Of a stretch of 64,000 nucleotides of DNA, positions 55,417 to 64,000 are shown piece by piece. A program made the position numbers and the translations under genes. The notes below the pieces were generated by a model. It was not told where the DNA came from. It searched no databases and saw only the letters and a program-made list of their open reading frames with translations. The DNA is from Neoscytalidium dimidiatum (lineage: Eukaryota; Ascomycota; Dothideomycetes; Botryosphaeriales; Botryosphaeriaceae), in the NCBI GenBank assembly GCA_037367355.1, contig CM074699.1, forward strand, positions 2,108,001-2,172,000. Reading direction: 5' to 3'. Every line of letters starts with the position of its first letter. Within the stretch, counting starts at the first letter, position 1.

Positions 55417-58338
55417 CTAGCCGGAGAGCTTGGCCAGCTTCTGAAGAACCGAAAGCAGCCCTGGTTTCGTCAATTCAAGCCGTGGGATTGTAGGGTCATA
55501 TACAACTCACCGGTAGTTCCCTGAGTTAGCGTGGCCATCGCTTCGGTGTTCCGCGTTCCAACGCTGACCGTCGTGACATCTCGGATGATCCCGGACGTAC
55601 CGAGCTTGTTAGCCCAGCGAAAGATGACCTCGTCCTCACGGTCATCGCCAGCGACGAGAAGGAAGTCAGCAGGAGAGCTGGCCTGCTTGTCGAAGTTGTT
55701 CTTGTGGAGCTTGTTGAAAATGTGTGTCGCAGCGCTGCCCTTGCTCCAGTCGAGAGGCTCGATGAGGATACTCTTGTCAATTGGCACAGCATGAACATGA
55801 GCCGATTCGCAAACATCGTTGATGTGAGTGGCGCACTCGCCTGCTTGGGTGGCGGCCGCATCAAAGTCGTCAGCCTTGTCATAATGGAAGATCAACGAGC
55901 AGTGGCGTTCTTCAAGCCAGCTGCCTTCAACACGTTCCAGATAGTATTGGAGAATTCCCTTAACACTATCCTTCCATTCATCGACTTTGGACGTGTCGGC
56001 AAAGGCGGTCCAACTGTCCTTTCCGAACTCGCGAACAAAGCAGCCATTCTCGGCAATGATGCCAAGACCAGGCACGCGGCTGAAAAGACGCTCCAGCTCC
56101 TCGGGTGTGCGACCGCTCATCACGTAGACGATGTTCTTGTCGTCCATCAGTATCTCATTCAGAGTATCAATGACCCTCTGCGGACTGGTCATAATAATGC
56201 TGGTCGGGGAACCGTAGGATGCAAGAGTGCCTTCATAGTCCAGAATGAAGATGCGACTATTCGACCTTTTGTACTTCTCACCAAGCTGGTTAACCGATAG
56301 GCGGGGGATCGACATGGTATCGCGCATAAAATGCTCCTCGTGGACTCTAGCGAGCGTCTTGGTCAAAGTCGTGCACCAGTACTCGCCAGTATGGTGCATT
56401 ACGACATTTCGAAGTCTGGTGTATCTGCGTTCCTTCTCGTCGGGATCCATCTCAAGTGCAGTCTTGATAGCCTCGGCGCACTTCTGATAGTCCCACGGGT
56501 TGACAGACAACTCATGCCCGTTGAAGATTGACGCACTGCCCGTGAATTCGCTAAGAATCAAAGGCCCACACTTCTTTTCGCTGGCTTTGCCGTCCTGGCA
56601 TGCAATGTATTCATGAGCCGTCAGGTTCATGCCCTCACGGAGACTGGTGATCATCAAAGCATCGGCTACCGAGAGCAAGGCAAGGTATTGTGAGAAGGAG
56701 ATATCCTGCCTTAGGAACACGAGCGGCTGGTGAGCGAGCGTAGAATGTGTGGATTCGATTCGCGTGACAATGTCCGATACAGTCATAGCTAGCTCCGAGT
56801 TTTCGGTTGTTGACGTGGCGACTTGAATCATGACGACCTTCGTAGAGACGTGTCAATAGCAGCTGAACTTGGGGCGCCAAGGACGTTCTTCGCAGAACTT
56901 ACCTTCTCCCGATATTCCGGGTACTTATTTAGGAAGAGCTCGAAAGCTAGCAGCTTCTGGCGAACACCGCGGACAGCATCCAGCTTGTCGCGAGCAACAA
57001 TGAGTTGCTTGCCTTTGTACCGCTCCTGCATGACATCGATCCACTCTTTCACGCTGGGCTCTTCACGTGCAGCCTCAAGTCCCTTGGGATCAATGCCGAT
57101 CGGGAGCCAGGCGACGTTGACGAAGCGGTTCTCGAGCTGGACGCCGTCGTTGGTGGCTTCGACCACGAGGATGCGACTGCAGGTCTGGAGAAAGTGGTGG
57201 GCGTACTCACGCGACTGGAAGGCCACGAGATTCGCGCCAAGCATTCCCTCGAGGAGTTGCTTGCGTACTGCCAGGCAACGGAAGACTTCCGACGATGGGA
57301 ACGCCGTATGCATGAAGAAGCCGATCTGAGCATCAGGCAGTTTCTTCCTCACCATGCCGGGGACGAGCAGGAGGTGGTAATCGTGAATCCAGATGATGTC
57401 ACCACGCTTGTAGCTCTTCACGATCTTATCCGCGAAAGCCTGGTTGACGCGTTCATAGAAGATCCACGAATGGTCCTCGTAAGCCTTGCTCTTGGGGTGA
57501 TCTGGAATCTGGTAGTGGAAGACAGGCCAGAGAATGGTCTTGCAATAGTGGGCGTAGTGCCCGTCAAAGTCGTTGTCGGCGACCCAGACGGCGAGCGCGT
57601 CATACTCCGTCTCGAGCTTGTCGTGGATCTCGTCCTTCTTCTCATCATCCAAGGCGTCCGTCGGAAAGCCAACAGTGCCAACCCAGAAAACGTCCTCCAT
57701 GGTGCCAGCATTGATAGCGGCGCGGACCGCATTGGCCAGGCCACCATTGCCTTGAACAGCGGGCTCGACAGTCCAATCCGAAGTCCACCTCTGCCGTGAG
57801 CCGCTCGAGCCACGGCCAGTACTGCTGATGCTAGCCCTTTTCGGCGAGCGGCGTGAACTGCGCTGCACAGCAGCCTCCTGCTGCGGCTTCGAGTACTTCA
57901 GAATATTATCGGGCGGCGGGGCGGTAGCGCGGGATCGCGGCTGGTTGAAGAAAAGACCGCTGCCCCACTCGGGGACGTGGGCATCACTGCGAACAAGCGA
58001 GCGCGGATCGTGTGGCTTAGGGAAGTGAGTCTGTACGCTCGGCTGTTGCGCGAAGAACTCTTCGTGGCGAGCAGTCGCAGACGGAGTGGTCGGTGGTGTC
58101 GGCTGAGCGAAGAGGCTGGCCTTGTGATCTTTGAGATCGGTGGTACTGTCCATGCGGGAGATCATGCGCGGCGGCGGGCTCGGGCGCCGGCTCGCAGGTG
58201 ATGGCAGCTCATGGAAGTCAATTGTGTAGGGCAAGAAGCTGGAGGCAGTGTGGCGTGAGTCAGTGAGAACCGTACGGAGGGGACAGTAGCGGATCAGAGT
58301 GGAGTCGCTACGTACAGAGATACTACGAAAGTAGGCAT
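55417..58338 (-). CDS. Trehalose synthase complex regulatory subunit (Tps3/Tsl1 type)
   Basis: About 909 aa. Exons 58338-58316 (23 nt), 58238-56903, 56837-55511 and 55460-55417 (44 nt). The junctions rebuild the family N-terminus MPTFVVSL|FLPYTIDFHELP and C-terminus QGTTG|LLSVLQKLAKLSG. A Ser-rich leader (about 20-140) precedes a GT20 trehalose-phosphate synthase domain (GNGGLANAVRAAINAG, WIHDYHLLLVPGMVRKKLP, GFFMHTAFPSSEVFR), then a HAD phosphatase-like domain. The nucleotide-sugar loop reads ARDKLDAVRGVRQKLLAF instead of the Tps1-type RLDYIKG. The phosphatase motif I reads LDYEGTL (about 652-658), with Glu where active enzymes have the second Asp of DxDGT. Both points indicate a non-catalytic, regulatory subunit that stabilises the Tps1/Tps2 complex. 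The open frame extends upstream to 58627, but that part is not conserved. Confidence 0.92.
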
Positions 58339-61300
58339 GGTGACAGCGGATGGGCACCGGCAGCCCAGGCGGTGATGGACGACTGCGGCGGCTCAGATTG
58401 TTGAACACGAGAGGTCGGTTGTTGGAAAAAAAAAAAAAAGGCAGCGCGCAGTCGCGGCGAGGTGGGGCTGTGCGGGCGGACGAAGGCGATTGAGGAGGTG
58501 CAGTAGGAATGCGGTTGGCAGGGTAGGCAGGGTAGGCAGACAAGATGGGTAGGAATAGGAATTCAGCAGCTGGCGAGCGGCGCACCGGCAGGAAAGAGCG
58601 CGACGTCGTTGCTGCTTCTTTCGTCACCGTGGTCCGGGCGCCCTAAAAACAACGTCGCGGCAGGGATGTGGGGCGCGGGCAGGGTACTGCGCTCAACTAG
58701 CTAGCTAACTCCCTAGCTCCCACCCTGCCACCCACCCACCGCCGGCGAGCCAAGCCGGCGCGTCGCGAGCCCGCTCTGCCCTGCCCAGTTTGGGCGTGAT
58801 ACAACACAGGCACACACTTACACAACCGCGACCCAACACTGCGCGCCCTGCCATCGCCTCGCAAATAGCTTCACGCCGCCCGTTGCTGCCCGGCCGCCTA
58901 TCCGAGCCTCTCTCCAGACTGCCTGCTCCGCTTTCACCCGCAGAGCAGTAGCAGCTTGCACGCCCCCCGGCGCGCCAGCCTGACGCCCGCTGCGCCCTGC
59001 TCGCTCGACGATGAGCAGCATCAACATGACGTAGCCGCGTCACACGCCGAGTAAGATGTTCTAAGATGTTCGTGCGCATCACGTCGCCGAGGGTTGGTGG
59101 GCTGCTCGCGGGCGGCCGTCGTGCATACCGGGCCCAGCCTCGGTGTTCGTGGGCCCAACGGCCGTCCGGCACGGTGGTAAAAATCCCACGTCGATAGGAT
59201 CGGCCGTTGGCGCCAGCGAGCTGCTGTAGTAGTGCTGCGATGACTGCGATATGTGCGATCGCCAGGCACCGGGGTTCTGCGTGCCATACATCAGCCTGCA
59301 GCCGGCGCACGCGTGCCGGGCTCCCGCATCTTCCATGGACGAAAGCATGGCTTTCCCATGCCTTGCTGCCGCCTGCTTTGAAGTTCCGCATGTTGGTGCT
59401 CCCCCGCAGCATGCGATTCTTGCCCGGTGCGACACGCCTGGAACGCGACCGAATTCCTGCTGCACGCCACCGACTTCTACGGTGACGCCCACGTGCTCCA
59501 CCTTTCCGCTCCTGGTCAGCTTCTTCTTCGAGTTTCTGTGCTGCTGCGCCAAACTCTGCGCTACGGAGTGCGGCCGCCTTCCCGCCGACTATCGCAAGCG
59601 TCCGCCGCCAGCCACTTTCGAGAATATTCGCGACTTGTGTAAACAACCCTTCCACCACTGCGCGGATTTGCTCTATGCAATTCACGCCGCATCTGGAGCG
59701 CCCGCCGCCCAGATCTCCGCTATCCCCCCCCAAAAAAAATCGGCGATGAAGCTACCGCTCAGTCACACTTACTTGTCGGTCGACGGCATAGTCGCATCAC
59801 TGCTGCTCCGCGCGCGGCGAATGATCTGCAGCCAGCCCACAAGGAATCCATCCGAAAAGCAAGGACCCCAGCTTGCTCGGCCCCAGACTGCTCCAACATG
59901 CTTGCGCCATCACAATGCTAAGATACGTCACAAGGCCTTTGAAAAATATTCTTGCCTGCCAGATGTCCCAGAGGATATGCTCAGCGCCGGCCACCTTTTG
60001 TAAGCGAGCCTCCTACGAAGTCTGAGCAACGCCAGCCCTTGAGCAGAATCGTCTTCAACAGGTTGAGACACGGCGTCTCTCACACACCGCTATCTGTCAG
60101 GGACCCAACGCCTCCGTCGTCATTCTATCCTACACAGACAATTCTGCCCAATATCCAGTCAGCAATGCACACGTCGGGAAATTATCTAGAAGTGCGTTCC
60201 AAATAAAGTTTGAGGCAGTTGTGGGGCGGCGAGCCAGACTGTCCAAATTGTCCAGCGCTACCCTAGCACATGCTGTCGTCCCTTGTTCATGAATGGTTGA
60301 GCCAGGGTTCACAAGAAAGTCATCTGAAGCTTTAGCGGAAGCTGTGCCCGTCCTAGGCTACGAATGAAATCTCTAGAAGTACCTCGACCCGCAAAGAATG
60401 CGACTCTCCCGCAACTGGTAAGGTAGGATCTACCTAACGATGCCCTCACGGGCAAGCCTTGGCCAGATTATGATAAGACCCGACCTGCCCCGGATGGAGT
60501 GAAATGTGGACAGGGTGCCACGTAGACCCTGTAAGACGCAGCTCCGCCGGGACTTGACAGGTCTCTCGATGCCCAAAACAGAAGCTTGGGAGCTTATTGG
60601 ACGAGACACGCGAGAGAAAAAGAGACAAGAACCCAGTTGAGGCCAGCTTTTCTCGGGTTTAGCATCGACCGCCTGCTCTGGCGCCGGGTCGTGGTGCAAG
60701 TTACGTCCCCGAATTTCTAGGACAACCACTCCGTCGCCCTGATGAGAAAAAAAAAAAAAATAGTGTCTCAGAGTTTGTTATTAAGTTTTAATGTCGGTCT
60801 AATCTATTGGGCCATCGAAGGTCATGACCATTCGCGCGGTTCGACTGCGAAGACACAAGTTTGCAACGAAGCGTTCAGATGATTGCTGGCTGGGTTTGCG
60901 CTCCCAAGCAAAACTAGCAGGCTTGCAAAGGCTTTCAATTTCGGTCATCTTATCCGTAAATACCGTTTACAGTCTTGTATTCGCGCAACGCTGCACCATT
61001 CCTAAGGCTGAGGCATTCCGTGAGACAAAAGCGGCCAGGCTGAGAGGGCCATGCCAAAATCCTGTTTCCTTGCCACACCTTGCACTTCCGGCCTTCCGCC
61101 ACAAGTGATCTCGCGGGCCAGCCTGCGCCACGCTGAGAGGCTCGCCAAAAATAATTCTGCCTCCAAACTTACATCATAGTAAGATTGCAACCCGGCAAGC
61201 AGACTCAGAAAGCCGCACGTGCTTCGAGCGCATTCCAGGAGGCACAAACTCTCGGCCGACCACGACTGTCCGCGCGCATATATATTTGTCCAGCTCTCGG

Positions 61301-62818
61301 TGCAAGCTTACATATCCCTTGTGCACACAACGTAATCTCCCTCTGATTCCGAGTGTAGCTGTGGCGCCAACACCGCATATATTTGTCCTCGATAGATCCC
61401 CCAGCTGAGAAGATAATTCCAAAACCAATACTCTCACCAACCAAGTTACCCACGAAAGCAACAATGCCCGCCGCAGAGAATAAAGACCATGTGCCGCACA
61501 CCCTACACCCAACACCTTTCCCCAACATCCACGAGCTCCTGGCATTACCTCGACGTCTTCGAAATCCGACCCCCACCCCTACACCGCATTCATCCTCGTC
61601 CTCATCGTTCTCTGGATCCTTCTCCTCAACCGAGATGGCACCGCCGAAAAGGGAATTCCCCCAAGACATTCTTCCTAGCGATTTCCCGCCTTGCTACTAG
61701 CAGGCATCAAGTGACCATACGACCAGCGACCAGCCTACCAAGTGGATGAATGGCGTGACGCTCAGTTTTGAAAGAAAAAAAAAGGAAAAAGATACAGAAG
61801 GAAGCCGGCATCTCCGACGAGCTACCAAGAAACTCCGCCACATCCGCCCAAGTATCCTTCCTTCGCCCGAGGCTTACATGCATGCACGCGGCCGAACGCG
61901 GACTTCCGCCACCGTCCCTTCGTGTGCAGCAAATTAGCTGGAAGAAGCACTCCGCTGCATCGCTGAACAGGATGCGAGCGAATCCTGCGTTTCTGCCGCC
62001 CACCCAACCGCCCAGATAACCTCCCTGTTCCTCGGCAGCTTCAGGCAGCTACTTTCTCGTGGAATTTCCCGAGGAAGTGGGAGCTGATAGCACTGCACGT
62101 AGCACAGAGTCCAACTCAATCCCTCGAGACACTTCTTAAAAAGGACGAACGTCCGAGAGGGTCACCATCGCGAAGAGCGCGCTCAGCCATCATCCAGAAA
62201 CATGGAGTTCGTATCTACCTGCTTCAACACCTCCCTTATCCAACTGTCGATCCTTCATACGTACGCATCGCGCATTTTCGCCCAATGTCAACAATCTTCC
62301 CTCCCAATTCATCCAATGTCCAACAACAAGAGGAAAAAAAAATTATAAAGCCAAGTACCTCCAAAATGTGTTACGTAGCCGTCCTTAGCGTCATTTGGAT
62401 GATTCAACGCCTGATACCCGCCTCAATAAATTCGGTCAACCCAATAGATAGAAACGAGAAAAGAAGATTATTACATCCAACCAACTGACCCCCCGCTTCG
62501 CCCCAAGTTTGTGATATACTTCTGCTTCGTTTGCTTCGTTGCCCGGCCGTCACTGAGTTCGTATGCGCCTGCGCGGTTGCCAAGTGCTGCGTGAACATTC
62601 GCTACTCCGTTCCAATATGGTAAACAGTGAACATGAAGAGATAAAAAAAAATAGTCCGTCCAATTGGGATAGACTAAGAAATGCACCATGCAAGCAACTA
62701 GAGAATCGACAAATAATACCCACCGTAAAGTAAACTTAAAGAGATAGTGTAGTAAGTGAAAAGTTCCAATATCAATACAGTGAATGAGAAGCGGAAGCAT
62801 GGGAAGGAATCAAACGTC
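58339..62818. other. Long intergenic region without a supported gene
   Basis: About 4.5 kb. The left part (to 59.7 kb) is GC-rich with overlapping compositional ORFs, including a 342-codon minus-strand frame (58705-59733) with no family resemblance. The rest is more balanced. Features: A-runs at about 58426-58439 and 60748-60760, CATATAT-TTTGTCC-like direct repeats at about 61276 and 61375, and a 78-codon candidate frame at 61464-61700 that I do not accept as a gene. No RNA gene was recognised. Confidence 0.45.
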
Positions 62819-64000
62819 TCACACGGCCGTAGCGGGAACCTGGGGCGTATGTCTCACGTCTGAGCCATGCATCTGTGGAAAGTATGAGTTCGCACTCGGC
62901 TTCGGCGCGTAGCTCTTCGGCGGCACGCGCGGCGCCTGCTCTTCCGCTTCCCCCTTCTCCTCAGTGACGGATTCGACACTGGTCTTCCCACTCTGCAGCG
63001 GGTTCTTCTTGTTCGCCGTGCTATAGTAGCGCTGAATGCTCGACCGTTTCTTGGACCGCGTGGCAGCCGAAGCGGCGGCGAAGGGATTGGGCGGAAGCTG
63101 CTTGTCCGGGCTTGAAATCTCCTGTGGAACAGGTGACCAAGCAGGCGAGATGGACGGCGAGACCGTAGCGGAGGAGACAGCGGATGAAGATTGCGAGCGC
63201 GAGTGAGAAGGAAGCTGGAGATGGTTCATCGCCTGTTGAGTTTGCGAGCGAACGTGGATTTTCATCCGTGGGGGTTGTTCATGATTCTGCTCTTGTGCAC
63301 GCGGGTGTTGCACACTCAGGCTACGGGGTAGTTGACGCTGTTCTTGACTCTGACTCTGACTGCGTAATCCTTCGCGACGCTCGCGCCACATTTTTGACGT
63401 CTGCTCCCAATCGCGGGTTTGGATGCGTAGGCTGGGTGGCAACTCGCGTTCCCTCCTCTCCTGCTCCCTTCTTGCGTCAGCAAGAGCAAGATCATCCTCT
63501 AGCTCGACGACCATCTTTTCCTCTGCAGTACGCGGTCGCAGGTCTTCTGTGTGCCTGCGGTGGATCATTCTCATTGACGGATCATGCTCATTCTCCTTGT
63601 CCTCTTCCTCAACGGGGATCTTCTCCTCCCTAATGTCGAAAGTCGCCGCCCTAGCCAGAGGTGGAGCGGTGGTCTGTGAGAATGACTTGATTAGCAGACC
63701 ACGGCGGTACGGCCTGTAAGTAGGCTTATTCGCAGTTCTCTCCGGTCCGGGTGGTAGCGGTTTGTCACGTTCGTTGAGGTCGGTGGTACTACTGTTGTTG
63801 CTGTCGTAACCATGCGAAGAGGCCGTAGGCGTCACACTCTGCGGGCGTGAGAAATTGCGAACCGAGGAGTTGGAGACCGAACGTTCCTGTCTCTGCTCCT
63901 GTTTCGCCTGATGCTGATGCCTTTGGTCTTGGTAACTGACGGGACGGGGACGATTGCGGACTTTGCTGATGTGGAGGGAATTCAATACCTGATTCTGTTC
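62819..64000 (-). CDS. Partial low-complexity protein, 3' part only, unrecognised
   Basis: An open frame of about 393 codons enters from the right edge and ends at 62819; the start lies beyond the window, or an intron acceptor (CAG) lies at about 63989-63991. The product is hydrophilic and probably disordered: Gln/Arg-rich at the left, a KPLPPGPER motif that could bind an SH3 domain, an acidic patch (IPVEEEDKENEHD), a charged helical stretch (LEDDLALADARREQERRERE), Ser/Gln repeats, and a Pro-rich end (VPPKSYAPKPS). Coherent codon use over more than 1 kb without stops supports a real exon. I do not recognise a family. Confidence 0.65.
   Translation of the reverse strand, partial: EQNQVLNSLHISKVRNRPRPVSYQDQRHQHQAKQEQRQERSVSNSSVRNFSRPQSVTPTASSHGYDSNNSSTTDLNERDKPLPPGPERTANKPTYRPYRRGLLIKSFSQTTAPPLARAATFDIREEKIPVEEEDKENEHDPSMRMIHRRHTEDLRPRTAEEKMVVELEDDLALADARREQERRERELPPSLRIQTRDWEQTSKMWRERREGLRSQSQSQEQRQLPRSLSVQHPRAQEQNHEQPPRMKIHVRSQTQQAMNHLQLPSHSRSQSSSAVSSATVSPSISPAWSPVPQEISSPDKQLPPNPFAAASAATRSKKRSSIQRYYSTANKKNPLQSGKTSVESVTEEKGEAEEQAPRVPPKSYAPKPSANSYFPQMHGSDVRHTPQVPATAV

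Noticed and set aside
58705..59733. A 342-codon minus-strand ORF
   Set aside because: It is Arg/Gly/Ala-rich, lies in GC-rich DNA where several frames stay open together, has no recognisable domain, and overlaps the likely promoter of the trehalose subunit gene.
61464..61700. A 78-codon plus-strand ORF with a leader-like upstream region, and an alternate frame giving a hydrophobic segment (YTAFILVLIVLWILLL)
   Set aside because: The hydrophobic segment lies in a different frame without an ATG, and no splice pair joins it to the start. Pyrimidine-rich DNA gives Leu/Val/Ile by chance.

Overview
The window is nuclear DNA of a filamentous ascomycete (Pezizomycotina). Most genes carry short spliceosomal introns (about 50-85 nt, GTRNGT donors, YAG/AAG acceptors), and the protein set is fungal: eisosome protein Eis1, the Tps3/Tsl1-type trehalose synthase subunit, an Izh3-type receptor, mS41/Fyv4, and a ubiquitin-like-domain protein of a fungal type. 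Coding exons are GC-rich. A Dothideomycete is my best guess, but it rests on recall of similar proteins and not on a search. I saw no tRNA, rRNA, CRISPR array, virus or intact transposon.

Layout. 1-5.2 kb is almost gene-free and rich in GC-biased low-complexity sequence; one small, codon-biased ORF with a TATA box lies at 1117-1287 (-). 5.2-7.3 kb: a secreted type-B carboxylesterase (-). 8.9-13.3 kb: a bacterial-type adenine deaminase (-) and an NCS1 nucleobase permease (+) share a 0.4-kb divergent promoter with two GATA-factor motifs. 13.6-15.9 kb: eIF3b. 17.3-20.5 kb: a Na+/Ca2+-exchanger-family protein (-), divergent from condensin kleisin Brn1/Cnd2 (21.2-23.8 kb, +). 23.8-27.4 kb: gene-poor and more AT-rich. 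27.4-29.9 kb: a ubiquitin-like-domain protein ending in a CaaX box (-). 29.9-32.3 kb: gene-free, with a 7-bp minisatellite. 32.3-34.8 kb: Pch2/TRIP13 AAA+ ATPase and mS41 in tandem (-), the latter divergent from a Kin28/CDK7-type kinase (35.4-36.7 kb, +). 38.2-41.2 kb: Eis1 (-). 42.1-43.1 kb: a tyrosine-phosphatase-family gene (+) with an in-frame TGA. 43.5-44.4 kb: THOC5-like (-). 46.2-47.8 kb: Izh3-like (+). 48.7-50.0 kb: an unrecognised Gly/Lys-rich protein (-). 50.9-53.5 kb: an acyltransferase with a long repeat-bearing tail (-). 53.9-54.5 kb: a small unrecognised protein (+). 55.4-58.3 kb: a Tps3/Tsl1-type regulatory subunit (-). 58.3-62.8 kb: no supported gene. 62.8-64 kb: the 3' part of a low-complexity protein (-) that runs off the window.

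Functional links. The clearest module is the deaminase/permease pair, which would import a nucleobase and deaminate adenine to hypoxanthine plus ammonia. The other genes are mostly independent housekeeping functions (translation, mitochondrial translation, TFIIH, mRNA export, chromosome condensation, meiosis, trehalose and lipid synthesis). Exon boundaries were placed by reading frame, splice signals and expected family sequence, with no transcript data. No wholly new multi-gene system is visible. The best leads are the phosphatase with the in-frame stop, the predicted prenylated ubiquitin-like protein, the acyltransferase tail repeats, and the deaminase/permease pair.
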